This document shows, piece after piece, positions 1 through 8,892 of a stretch of 51,550 nt of DNA (positions within the stretch are counted from its first letter, which is position 1; each line of letters starts with the position of its first letter). The DNA comes from Oscillospiraceae bacterium (GTDB lineage: Bacteria; Bacillota; Clostridia; Oscillospirales; Oscillospiraceae). Position numbers and translations under genes: made by a program. Where the stretch lies: the NCBI GenBank assembly GCA_017458085.1, contig JAFTGE010000126.1, positions 1-51,550 of the forward strand. The letters are read 5' to 3'. The notes under the pieces were generated by a model that worked only from the letters and a program-made list of their open reading frames with translations, made no database searches and was not told the origin of the DNA.

Positions 1-1345
<1,345 letters not shown>

Positions 1346-1349
1346 TCAA

Positions 1350-1634
1350 TTACTCGATCACAGCAAGAATGTCAGACTGACGCACGATGGTGTACTCCAC
1401 GTCGTCCAGCTTGACCTTGCTGCCGCTGTACTTGCCAACCAGAACATTCTGACCGGCCTTGACGATCATCTCGACCTCGTTGCCGTCGACCAGCCCGCCG
1501 GGGCCGACCTCAACGACTTCGTAAACCTCGGGCTTTTCCTGCGCCGCGGCGGTGAGGAAGATGCCGGAAGAGGTGCGCTCTTCGGCGGCGTTCTGCTTGA
1601 GAACGACTCTGTCAGCCAAGGGTTTGAGTTTCAT
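1350..1634 (-). CDS. groES: Co-chaperonin GroES (10 kDa)
   Basis: GroES is the heptameric lid that closes the GroEL cavity and triggers substrate folding. The protein is 94 residues, the normal length, and begins MKLKPLADRVVLKQ. The mobile loop that docks on GroEL is recognisable around residues 18-30 (EERTSSGIFLTAA), and the C-terminal half has the YSGSKVKLDDVEYTIV barrel strand. The ATG at 1634-1632 is preceded by GGAGG at a good distance. It is the first gene of the groES-groEL operon, with the CIRCE operator 43 bp upstream of the start codon. Confidence 0.98.
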   Translation of the reverse strand: MKLKPLADRVVLKQNAAEERTSSGIFLTAAAQEKPEVYEVVEVGPGGLVDGNEVEMIVKAGQNVLVGKYSGSKVKLDDVEYTIVRQSDILAVIE

Positions 1635-1669
1635 GCTTATATACCTCCATTTGTTTTATTACAAAAATC

Positions 1670-1710
1670 AGCATCGTTAGCACTCGAATATCGGGAGTGC
1701 TAACGATGCT
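1670..1710 (-). promoter_or_regulatory. CIRCE operator (HrcA-binding inverted repeat) of groESL
   Basis: A perfect TTAGCACTC - 9 bases - GAGTGCTAA repeat at 1677-1703 matches the CIRCE consensus bound by the heat-shock repressor HrcA. The symmetry runs 7 bases further on each side (AGCATCG / CGATGCT), giving 16-bp perfect arms over 1670-1710. It sits just downstream of the -10 box of the groES promoter, where bound HrcA would block transcription; in the RNA it would form a long 5' UTR hairpin. Confidence 0.95.
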
Positions 1711-1711
1711 A

Positions 1712-1739
1712 ATGATACCACACTTTTCTATTTTTGCAA
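1712..1739 (-). promoter_or_regulatory. Sigma-A-type promoter of groES-groEL
   Basis: On the minus strand TTGCAA (1739-1734), a 16-base spacer and TATCAT (1717-1712) form a good housekeeping promoter. Transcription would start at about the outer edge of the CIRCE repeat. Confidence 0.75.
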
Positions 1740-1793
1740 GAGCATTCCAGGAAAAAGCCGTGAAAATTTTTTGAATTTTTTGTGACAGGCGAT

Positions 1794-2711
1794 TCAGGGC
1801 GTATCGAAGAAACGCATGCCCGCCGGAACGATCAGGTTTAAGGCCCGGGGAATCAGCTTCATGCGGACGGTCTTGGCGTACATGGCCTCACCGTCGAGAT
1901 TGATGACATTGTCTTCCTCAAACTCGATGCTGACCTCGTCGCCCCGGAGGTGGGTAATATATTTGGGGAATTTGTCCGCCTTGCCTGCGGCATACTGCCC
2001 GATCAGCCGGGCCAGGGTAAGCAGGCCTACTTTCCGCACAATGTAAATATCCAGGATTCCGTCGTCCGGCCTGGCGTTCAGGCTGGGGTTAAAGCCGCCG
2101 CCGTAGAATCGGCCGTTACAGGCGCAGACCAACGCCTTCTCACCGGCGTCGTGGTGGCTGCCGCACTGTACCCGCATAGGGCGGTTGATGCCTTTGAAGA
2201 CATTGACCGCGGCGGACACGACGTAACCCGTGGCGCCGCCAATGAGGGGGATTTTACTGTATTTATGCACCTCGGTGCCGATGCGTGCGTCGATGCCGAC
2301 GGAGCAGATGTTGGCGCAGTAACGGCCGTTGCAGTCGATCAGATCGATGCTGTGCTCCGTGCCGTTGATGAGCGCGTCGAGATCGCGGAACAGATCGGCC
2401 TCGTCTCCGAACATGCGGCAGAAGTCATTGCCGGTGCCGGTGGGGAAGGGGCAGACGGCTACGTTGGCCAGTCCCGCCGCCCCGCAGACGCATTCATTAA
2501 AGGTGCCGTCCCCGCCACAGGCATATACGCGCAGCCTTTCATCGGATTCGGCCGCTTGGCGGATATATTCGGCCGCGTCCATCGGAGCCTTGGTGACGTA
2601 AATCTCATAACTGTCCGTCCGGTTTCGGAAGGCGCGATCCACCCGCCAGCGGACATCCGCGGTTTTATCGCTTCCTCCGGCGGTAGGGTTGACGATAAAC
2701 AGATGCTTCAT
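1794..2711 (-). CDS. Diacylglycerol kinase family lipid kinase (YegS/BmrU type)
   Basis: A 305-residue soluble kinase of the DAGK catalytic-domain family, which phosphorylates diacylglycerol or a related lipid with ATP and feeds phosphatidate back into phospholipid synthesis. The nucleotide-binding GGDGTFNE motif is at residues 66-73 and the TGTGNDF motif at 91-97, as in DgkB and YegS. The N-terminus MKHLFIVNPTAGG is typical, and an AAAGGGA ribosome site precedes the ATG. It starts 31 bp after the methyltransferase gene on the same strand, so the two are probably co-transcribed. The exact lipid substrate cannot be read from sequence. Confidence 0.9.
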   Translation of the reverse strand: MKHLFIVNPTAGGSDKTADVRWRVDRAFRNRTDSYEIYVTKAPMDAAEYIRQAAESDERLRVYACGGDGTFNECVCGAAGLANVAVCPFPTGTGNDFCRMFGDEADLFRDLDALINGTEHSIDLIDCNGRYCANICSVGIDARIGTEVHKYSKIPLIGGATGYVVSAAVNVFKGINRPMRVQCGSHHDAGEKALVCACNGRFYGGGFNPSLNARPDDGILDIYIVRKVGLLTLARLIGQYAAGKADKFPKYITHLRGDEVSIEFEEDNVINLDGEAMYAKTVRMKLIPRALNLIVPAGMRFFDTP

Positions 2712-2742
2712 ATCTTTAATCCCTTTCTGCCATGTTGTTTGT

Positions 2743-3855
2743 CTATTTGAAATACATGTACAGGTCGCATTTGATCATGCCGTTGTAGAGCTTGCGCTTC
2801 TTGTCGGCGGTACGGCCGAAGCAGCGCTCAAACTCGGTGTGGGAGGAAAGCAGATACAGCTGCCAGTTGGGGCAGACAGACAGCGCCTTGCCGAAGCCGC
2901 GGTACAGCTCCTCCGCCTCCTGCTTTTCCAGGATGCGCTCGCCGTAAGGGGGATTGGTCACGATAACGCCGCGCTCCGTTTGACGGTCAAAGCGCATGGC
3001 GTCGGCCACTTCAAACCGAACCACGTCGTCCACCCCTGCCCGCCGCGCGTTTTCGCGGGCGATCTCGATGGCCTTCGGATCGATGTCCGCGCCGACAATT
3101 CGGTAATCCCCGTTGTATTCCCGCTCGCGTGCCGCTTCGCGCTCCTCCGCCCAGAGGCGCCGGTCGATCTGCGGCCAGCTCTGCGCCGAAAAACCCCGGT
3201 TTAAACCGGGCGCGCGATTCTTTGCAATCAGCGCCGCCTCAATGGGGATAGTGCCGCTGCCGCAGAAGGGATCACAGAAATCATCCCGGCCGCGGTAGCG
3301 GGAGAGCTTGACCATGGCGGCCGCCATGGTTTCCTTCAAGGGCGCGGCGTTGTGCGCCGGACGGTAACCGCGCTTGTGCAGCCCGTCGCCGGAGCTGTCA
3401 ATACACAGGGAGACGCGGTCCTTCATGATGGAAAACTGAACCTGGTACAGGGCGCCGCTCTCCGGGAACCATTCGAGCCCATAGACGCTTTTCAGCCGCT
3501 CAACAATGGCTTTCTTAATAATTTTCTGACAGTCAGAAACGGAAAACAGCTGAGAATTGAGACTGTAACCCTTGACAGGGAAGGCGCCGTCGGCGGGAAT
3601 CAGCGTCTCCCAAGGCAGTGCCCTGGTGCCTTCAAAGAGCGCGTCAAAGCTTGTCGCATCAAAGCGGCCGAGCTCCACAAGCACGCGTTCGCCAACGCGC
3701 AGGCAGAGGTTGGCACGGGCCAGCTCCCGCGCACCGCCGGAAAAGTAGACGCGGCCGTTTTCCGCCGTGACGTCGGGGATGTCCAGCCGTCTCAGTTCGT
3801 CAGCAATCGGCCCCTCAAGGCCGAGCAGACAGGGCACGCAAAGTGTATATTCCAT
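2743..3855 (-). CDS. THUMP-domain class I SAM-dependent RNA methyltransferase (RlmK/L, YpsC-like)
   Basis: A 370-residue protein with an N-terminal ferredoxin-like/THUMP RNA-binding half (about residues 1-165) and a C-terminal Rossmann methyltransferase. The SAM motif DPFCGSGT is at residues 195-202 and the catalytic N6/N2-type motif NPPYGERI at 301-308. This layout matches the YpsC/RlmL N-terminal family, which makes N2-methylguanosine in 23S rRNA; the target here is inferred. An AGGAG ribosome site precedes ATG 3855. The upstream gap carries a TATAAT box and a 14-bp palindrome (3890-3903). Confidence 0.9.
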   Translation of the reverse strand: MEYTLCVPCLLGLEGPIADELRRLDIPDVTAENGRVYFSGGARELARANLCLRVGERVLVELGRFDATSFDALFEGTRALPWETLIPADGAFPVKGYSLNSQLFSVSDCQKIIKKAIVERLKSVYGLEWFPESGALYQVQFSIMKDRVSLCIDSSGDGLHKRGYRPAHNAAPLKETMAAAMVKLSRYRGRDDFCDPFCGSGTIPIEAALIAKNRAPGLNRGFSAQSWPQIDRRLWAEEREAAREREYNGDYRIVGADIDPKAIEIARENARRAGVDDVVRFEVADAMRFDRQTERGVIVTNPPYGERILEKQEAEELYRGFGKALSVCPNWQLYLLSSHTEFERCFGRTADKKRKLYNGMIKCDLYMYFK

Positions 3856-3889
3856 AGTTGCTCCTGAACAGATTTTTTGATTATAATAC

Positions 3890-3903
3890 TACAAATATTT
3901 GTA
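3890..3903. repeat. Perfect 14-bp palindrome upstream of the RNA methyltransferase gene
   Basis: TACAAATATTTGTA reads the same on both strands and lies just upstream of the TATAAT-like box (minus strand) of the gene starting at 3855. Its position fits a repressor site, but no regulator is known. Confidence 0.4.
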
Positions 3904-3945
3904 CTTGTAAATGCGATCGGCAGATTATTCACGCTTTTTTGACAA

Positions 3946-3975
3946 GAAAAATCTCCGCCCTGACCGGGCGGAGAT
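3946..3975 (-). terminator. Rho-independent terminator of the DUF554 gene
   Basis: ATCTCCGCCC (3951-3960) and GGGCGGAGAT (3966-3975) pair with a 5-base loop. Read on the minus strand the hairpin is followed by a run of T, just after the DUF554 stop codon. Confidence 0.9.
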
Positions 3976-3991
3976 TGTGTAAGTATGTCCC

Positions 3992-4699
3992 TCAGAACAG
4001 GCCGACTGCCTTGAGCAGCGGGACAAAGGCGATCGGAAGGAAAATGCCGGGCAGCATATCGCCGACCTTGAAGTGTTCCTTCCCGATGCCGATGATGTTA
4101 AAGGCCATGGCGAGGAAAATCGGACCGCCAACCGCGCTCATCTCATTGATCACATCCGGCGTGAGGATGGGCTCGGCGGCACCGGCAAGGAGCGTAAGCG
4201 CGCCTTGAAAGATGAACAGAGGAATAGCGGAGAAAATGACGCCGGCGCCCAGGGCGGAGGAGAAGGCAGTAGCGCTGATGAAGTCCATGACGCTCTTGGT
4301 GAAAAGGATGCTGTAGTCATGATCGAGACCGGCGCGGATAGAGCCGAGGATGGTCATGGAGCCGATGCAGAACAGCATGAAGCAGGTTACCACCGCGTCG
4401 CCAAAGGGACCCTTGCCCAGCGGGGTGTTGGCCAGCTTGGACTTGGCCCAGTCGCCCGCGCCGTTGATGCGGTCGTCCAGCTTTAGGAGCATGCCGATGA
4501 GCGTGCCGATGACCAGGGAGAGCACCACGACCAGGAAGTTCATGGTTCCGGCTGCGCTTTGAATGCCGATGCAGGCGGTGATAAAGCCCATGACCTTCAT
4601 AATGCTGGTGGAAAACTCAGGGCGAATTTTGTTTCCGAAGAGGGTGCCGATGGTTCCGCCGAGGACAACCGTAATGACATTGATAATCGTTGCAATCAT
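3992..4699 (-). CDS. DUF554 domain-containing membrane protein (YdfK-like)
   Basis: An integral membrane protein of 235 residues with about six to seven hydrophobic segments, starting MIATIINVITVVLGGTIG. The family (DUF554, B. subtilis YdfK/YqgA) has no established function; a transport role is often assumed. An ATG eight codons upstream exists, but the AAGGAG site sits 9 bases before ATG 4699, so this start is chosen. It has its own promoter (4739-4767) and terminator (3946-3975), so it is monocistronic. Confidence 0.9.
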   Translation of the reverse strand: MIATIINVITVVLGGTIGTLFGNKIRPEFSTSIMKVMGFITACIGIQSAAGTMNFLVVVLSLVIGTLIGMLLKLDDRINGAGDWAKSKLANTPLGKGPFGDAVVTCFMLFCIGSMTILGSIRAGLDHDYSILFTKSVMDFISATAFSSALGAGVIFSAIPLFIFQGALTLLAGAAEPILTPDVINEMSAVGGPIFLAMAFNIIGIGKEHFKVGDMLPGIFLPIAFVPLLKAVGLF

Positions 4700-4738
4700 A
4701 ATGACCAACTCCTTGGAGCGCACTGAAATTTTGAGATC

Positions 4739-4767
4739 ATTCTAGCACGGCCCCCCAGGGGATTCAA
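4739..4767 (-). promoter_or_regulatory. Promoter of the DUF554 gene
   Basis: Minus-strand TTGAAT (4767-4762), a 17-base spacer and TAGAAT (4744-4739) lie 40 bp before the start codon. The spacer contains a GC-rich CCCC/GGGG inverted stretch. Confidence 0.7.
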
Positions 4768-4828
4768 GTGTCAAAGTGAATAAAAATGTCGAAAGTACTG
4801 AAAGAAAATACGCCGTGCCAATAAAAAC

Positions 4829-4857
4829 TTTACATTTCCTTTTGCAGCGGATATAAT
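4829..4857 (+). promoter_or_regulatory. Promoter of the prfC operon
   Basis: TTTACA (4829-4834), a 17-base spacer and TATAAT (4852-4857) lie 36 bp before the chosen prfC start. Confidence 0.8.
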
Positions 4858-4893
4858 ATATTGCCAAGATTTTTAAAGGATGTTAACGATACT

Positions 4894-6486
4894 ATGCCGG
4901 ATTTAAGAAAAGAGATTGAACGCCGCAGAACCTTTGCCATCATCTCCCACCCGGACGCGGGCAAAACCACGCTGACGGAAAAGCTGCTGCTGTACGGCGG
5001 GGCAATTCAGCTGGCGGGTTCTGTCAAGGGTAAGGCCACGGCCCGTCATGCCGTCTCCGACTGGATGGAGCTTGAAAAGCAGCGCGGCATTTCCATCACC
5101 TCGTCTGTCATGCAGTTTGAATACGAGGGCTACTGCATCAATATCCTTGATACGCCCGGTCACCAGGACTTTTCGGAGGATACCTATCGCACGCTCATGG
5201 CGGCGGACTCTGCGGTCATGGTTATCGACGCGGCCAAGGGCATTGAGCCGCAGACAAGAAAGCTCTTTAAGATCTGTGCCATGCGGCATATCCCGATCTT
5301 CACCTTTATCAACAAGCTTGACCGTGAGGCGCGAAGCCCCTATGAGCTGATGGAGGAATTGGAGACGGAGTTTGGCATCGGCACCTATCCCATGAACTGG
5401 CCCATCGGCTGCGGTCAGGATTTCAAGGGCGTCTATGACCGTGAGCGGCAGGAGATCCTCGCCTTCAACGAATTCCACCGCGGCCAGAGTAAGATCCGTG
5501 CCATCGAATGCAAGCTCGACGAGACCGAGAAGCTGGACGAGTTGATCGGCAGCCGCCTGCGCACGCAGCTGGCCGACGACATTGAGCTGCTCGACGGCGC
5601 CGGTTATGAGTTCGATATCGACGAGGTTCGCAAGGGCCGCCTGAGTCCTGTGTTCTTCGGCTCCGCACTCAATAACTTCGGCGTGGAACCGTTTCTGGAG
5701 AGCTTTCTGCACATGACGATGCCGCCCCTGCCGCGCATCTCCAACGAGGATGTTGTCGATCCCATGGACGAGCGCTTTTCCGCCTTTGTCTTCAAGATCC
5801 AGGCAAATATGAACAAGGCCCATCGGGACCGCATTGCCTTTATGCGCATTTGCTCCGGTCGTTTTGAACGGGACAAGGAGTATTTCCACGTGCAGGGCGG
5901 CAAGGCCCTGCGCCTTGCACAGCCGCAGCAGCTGATGGCGCAGGAGCGTGCGATCATTGACGAGGCTTACGCCGGCGATATCATCGGCGTTTTCGACCCG
6001 GGGATTTTTTCCATCGGCGATACGATCTGCGAGAAGGGAATGAATGTTACCTTCGAGGGAATCCCCACCTTCGCACCGGAGCATTTCGCCGGGGTCGAGC
6101 GTGTGGACACCATGAAGCGCAAGCAGTTTGAAAAGGGCATCATGCAGATTGCCCAGGAGGGCGCCATCCAGATCTTCCACGAGCCCTATACCGGCGTGGA
6201 GGAGGTCATTGTCGGCGTTGTCGGCGTGCTGCAATTTGAGGTGTTGGAATACCGGCTGCGCACCGAGTACGGGGTGGAGATTCGCCGCCGGGCCATGCCC
6301 TTTGAGCTTGTCCGCTGGGTGGAGAATGAGAATATCAGCATCAACGATTTAAACCTGCCCAGCGACACCACGTGGGTGCAGGACTTCAAGGGCAACAACC
6401 TGCTGCTCTTTACCTCCGAATGGTGCATCAACTGGGCACTGCAAAAGAACGAAGGTCTGAAACTGCGAGAGTTTAACCGTGACTGA
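4894..6486 (+). CDS. prfC: Peptide chain release factor 3
   Basis: RF3 is the translational GTPase that recycles RF1/RF2 from the ribosome after termination. The 530-residue protein has the G1 motif SHPDAGKTTL at residues 18-27, DTPGH at 86-90 and NKLD at 140-143, followed by the RF3-specific C-terminal domains. The frame is open back to a TTG at 4861, but MPDLRKEIERRRTFAIISHP at ATG 4894 matches the family start, with AAAGGATG upstream. It heads a probable plus-strand operon with the cyclodeaminase-family gene 12 bp downstream, then a sirtuin and tmk. Confidence 0.96.
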   Translation: MPDLRKEIERRRTFAIISHPDAGKTTLTEKLLLYGGAIQLAGSVKGKATARHAVSDWMELEKQRGISITSSVMQFEYEGYCINILDTPGHQDFSEDTYRTLMAADSAVMVIDAAKGIEPQTRKLFKICAMRHIPIFTFINKLDREARSPYELMEELETEFGIGTYPMNWPIGCGQDFKGVYDRERQEILAFNEFHRGQSKIRAIECKLDETEKLDELIGSRLRTQLADDIELLDGAGYEFDIDEVRKGRLSPVFFGSALNNFGVEPFLESFLHMTMPPLPRISNEDVVDPMDERFSAFVFKIQANMNKAHRDRIAFMRICSGRFERDKEYFHVQGGKALRLAQPQQLMAQERAIIDEAYAGDIIGVFDPGIFSIGDTICEKGMNVTFEGIPTFAPEHFAGVERVDTMKRKQFEKGIMQIAQEGAIQIFHEPYTGVEEVIVGVVGVLQFEVLEYRLRTEYGVEIRRRAMPFELVRWVENENISINDLNLPSDTTWVQDFKGNNLLLFTSEWCINWALQKNEGLKLREFNRD

Positions 6487-6498
6487 GGAGGAGATACC

Positions 6499-7101
6499 AT
6501 GGCTGAACCGATCAAAATTGAAGTTTTCAAGCTGAAGACGGCGGGGGAGATCACCCTGGCCCTGTCCGACCCGGAAACCAAGCTGGATACCGGCAGCGGC
6601 GCGGCGCTGTCCGCGGCGGTCGCGGCATCTCTGCTGTGCCGTGCCGCGGCGATGAGCGATAAGGAAAACGAGCGGGTTGATTATATATCCCGCAACGCGG
6701 TAATCGTGCGCAACTATATGATCCATCTCATCGATGAGGACGTTAAGGGCCGCGCTCCTCTCAAGCGGGCTCTGAAGGAAGGGGATGAGCGGAAGATCGA
6801 AGCTGCGCGTCATCCGGCCATTTCCATTTCCAGTGAGATCGTTAATATGATGAGTCAGACTATCGAAATGGCAAAAGAGCTCTCTGCCCTTTGCCCGAAA
6901 GAGGCCATGCATTACCTCGGTGAGTGTGTGGAAATCGCTCTGGGCGCTATGAAGGCTGCGCGAATCTATATTGTCAACATGGCCGACCAATGCAGCGATG
7001 ATACCTTCCGCTTTATCAACCGCCGTGAAAATGAGATTATGATTGAGAAGTTCTCCGCGCTGGCGGAGGAGGTTTTTGCCGCGGTTGAGGCTGCCATATA
7101 A
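6499..7101 (+). CDS. Cyclodeaminase/cyclohydrolase family protein (FTCD C-terminal-like)
   Basis: A 200-residue all-helical protein of the family that includes formiminotetrahydrofolate cyclodeaminase and methenyl-THF cyclohydrolase (FchA). The usual glycine-rich folate-binding start appears as DTGSGAALSAAVAASLLCRAA near residues 30-50, followed by the long helices typical of the family. It would interconvert one-carbon folates in the cytosol; which step it catalyses here is not clear because the glycine motif is less regular than in characterised FchA. An AGGAGG-type site precedes ATG 6499. It lies between prfC and the sirtuin gene in one transcription unit. Confidence 0.8.
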   Translation: MAEPIKIEVFKLKTAGEITLALSDPETKLDTGSGAALSAAVAASLLCRAAAMSDKENERVDYISRNAVIVRNYMIHLIDEDVKGRAPLKRALKEGDERKIEAARHPAISISSEIVNMMSQTIEMAKELSALCPKEAMHYLGECVEIALGAMKAARIYIVNMADQCSDDTFRFINRRENEIMIEKFSALAEEVFAAVEAAI

Positions 7102-7113
7102 GGAAGAACGGCT

Positions 7114-7830
7114 ATGGATGAAAAGATTGTCCGATTGAAGGAATGGATCGACGCGAGCGATAACGTCGTCTTTTTCGGCGGTGCCGGCGTCAGTACTGAG
7201 AGCGGGATCCCCGACTTTCGCAGCGTGGACGGTCTGTATAACCAGAAGTGGAAATACCCGCCTGAGACGATTTTAAGCCATACCTTTTTTGAGCGCGATC
7301 CCGAGGAGTATTACCGTTTCCACCGGGAGAAGCTGGTCATTGAAGGGGTCAAGCCCAACCGGGCCCATCTGCGCCTGGCCGAGCTGGAGCGCGAGGGAAA
7401 GCTGCGCGCCGTGATCACCCAGAACATTGACGGCCTGCACCAGGCGGCCGGCAGCAAGACGGTGCTGGAGCTGCATGGCAGCATCCTGCGTGCCTATTGC
7501 TCCCGCTGCTTAAAGCGTTTTGACGCCGATGTCATCAACTACGGGACCGGTGTGCCGCGCTGTGGATGCGGCGGCGTGATCCGGCCGGACATCGTGCTGT
7601 ATGAGGAGCAGCTGGATAACGACATTCTGCGCTCAGCGGTGAACTTCATCCGCAGTGCCGATGTGCTGATCGTCGGCGGAACGTCGCTGAATGTCTACCC
7701 CGCTGCGGGGCTGATCAATTATTACCAGGGAAATAAGTTGGCTCTGGTCAACTTGAGCAGCACGCCCTATGACAGCGAGGCTGATCTCGTCATCCACGAA
7801 AAGATCGGCGAGGTGTTCAGCCAGATCTGA
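7114..7830 (+). CDS. NAD-dependent protein deacylase, SIR2 family (sirtuin)
   Basis: A 238-residue sirtuin that removes acyl groups from lysines using NAD and releases nicotinamide and O-acyl-ADP-ribose. The NAD-binding motif [15 protein letters not shown] is at residues 24-38, followed by the catalytic [11 protein letters not shown] and ELHGS histidine, and four zinc cysteines in the patterns CSRC and CGC. The length is usual for bacterial CobB/SrtN. An AAGGA site precedes ATG 7114, 12 bp after the previous stop. Confidence 0.95.
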   Translation: MDEKIVRLKEWIDASDNVVFFGGAGVSTESGIPDFRSVDGLYNQKWKYPPETILSHTFFERDPEEYYRFHREKLVIEGVKPNRAHLRLAELEREGKLRAVITQNIDGLHQAAGSKTVLELHGSILRAYCSRCLKRFDADVINYGTGVPRCGCGGVIRPDIVLYEEQLDNDILRSAVNFIRSADVLIVGGTSLNVYPAAGLINYYQGNKLALVNLSSTPYDSEADLVIHEKIGEVFSQI

Positions 7831-7854
7831 AGAAACCAGTTTTGGGGAGCCATT

Positions 7855-8532
7855 ATGGGAAAAGGAAAACTGATCGTTCTGGAGGGGATCGACGGCAGCG
7901 GCAAGTCCGCGCAGTACCGCCGTCTCTGCGCCAGAATGGAAAAAGATAAAATCGCGTATAATCATATTGTTTTTCCGCGCTATGATAAGGAAAGCAGCGC
8001 CCTGATCCGCCTGTATCTGGGTGGGCAGTTCGGTTCGCGCCCGGCGGATGTGAATGCCTATGCCGCCTCCACCTTTTACGCGGTGGACCGCTACGCTTCC
8101 TATCATGACGACTGGGGAAGGATCTACGAAAGCGGCGGCTTGATTCTCTCTGACCGCTATACGACCTCCAACGCCGTGCATCAGGGCAGCAAGCTGCCGG
8201 ACGATGAGCTGCCGGATTTCTTCACATGGTTGGCCGACCTGGAATATCGGAAGATGGGCCTGCCTGAGCCGGACCTTGTGATCTATCTGGACGTCGATAT
8301 TGCGACCTCTCTGCGCCGCATGCGTGCCCGCGAACTGAAAAACAACGTAACGGCCGATATCCATGAGAAGGATACCGCATACCTGGAGCGTTGCCTGCAC
8401 ACGGCTGAGATGGCTGCCGCGCATTACGGCTGGCGTCGGATTCCCTTTATGAAGGACGGACAGGAGCGGGAGGCTGACGAGAAGAACGCGGAGATCTATT
8501 CCGTGATTCTTGAGACGCTGAGAAACGATTGA
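7855..8532 (+). CDS. tmk: Thymidylate kinase (dTMP kinase)
   Basis: This enzyme phosphorylates dTMP to dTDP for DNA synthesis. The P-loop GIDGSGKS is at residues 11-18, the DRY-type substrate motif appears as LSDRYTTSNAVHQG, and the lid region follows YLDVDIATSLRRMRARE. At 225 residues it is slightly longer than E. coli Tmk. The ATG has GGGGAG 7 bases upstream and follows the sirtuin by 24 bp; the operon ends at the hairpin at 8550-8573. Confidence 0.94.
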   Translation: MGKGKLIVLEGIDGSGKSAQYRRLCARMEKDKIAYNHIVFPRYDKESSALIRLYLGGQFGSRPADVNAYAASTFYAVDRYASYHDDWGRIYESGGLILSDRYTTSNAVHQGSKLPDDELPDFFTWLADLEYRKMGLPEPDLVIYLDVDIATSLRRMRARELKNNVTADIHEKDTAYLERCLHTAEMAAAHYGWRRIPFMKDGQEREADEKNAEIYSVILETLRND

Positions 8533-8546
8533 GCGTGCAGCGCGTC

Positions 8547-8573
8547 AAAAGAGGAGCCCCGAAGGGCCCCTCT
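8547..8573 (-). terminator. Terminator hairpin between tmk and the small Cys-rich gene (convergent)
   Basis: AGAGG-A-GCCC / GGGC-C-CCTCT pairs around a CGAA loop with one mismatch. The T run is on the minus strand (8550-8547), so it primarily ends the small minus-strand gene, but the hairpin also lies right after tmk. Confidence 0.7.
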
Positions 8574-8581
8574 GCTGATGT

Positions 8582-8728
8582 TTAGTTGCAGCCGCAACCG
8601 CAGCCGCAGTCGTTGTTGTTGCAGCCGCAGCCGTTATTGCAGCCACAGCCGTTGTTGCCGTAACCGAAGAGAATGATGATCAGGATGATGAGCCAAATGG
8701 CGCTGTTGTTACAACTGTTGCAGAACAT
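8582..8728 (-). CDS. Small Cys/Gly/Asn-rich membrane peptide, 48 aa (sporulation YjcZ-like architecture)
   Basis: The frame encodes MFCNSCNNSAIWLIILIIIL, then a short FGYG joint and a tail made almost only of CGCN-type repeats (about 11 cysteines in all). A strong GGGAG site lies 7 bases before the ATG, the gene has its own downstream terminator, and the codon use is regular, so it is probably real. One transmembrane helix (residues 11-21) would anchor a metal- or disulfide-capable tail. The layout recalls small spore-coat or YjcZ-type proteins of spore formers, but I cannot assign a function. Confidence 0.72.
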   Translation of the reverse strand: MFCNSCNNSAIWLIILIIILFGYGNNGCGCNNGCGCNNNDCGCGCGCN

Positions 8729-8892
8729 AATTGCTCCCTTTCTCCGCACTCGGTAATGATGCGCCGGCCCTGCTGTGCGGTAGCATGGCGGGCTGCAGCG
8801 ATGGAATCGAAGCGCGGCGCTCTGACCGCAGCGCTCACGACATCTTATGTTTTGTTTCGCCGATGTGCTACTTAGCTTCCAAGGAGGAAATC

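Noticed and set aside
4903..6234. 443-codon open frame antisense to prfC
   Set aside because: Shadow of a clear RF3 gene; no ribosome site or recognisable domain.
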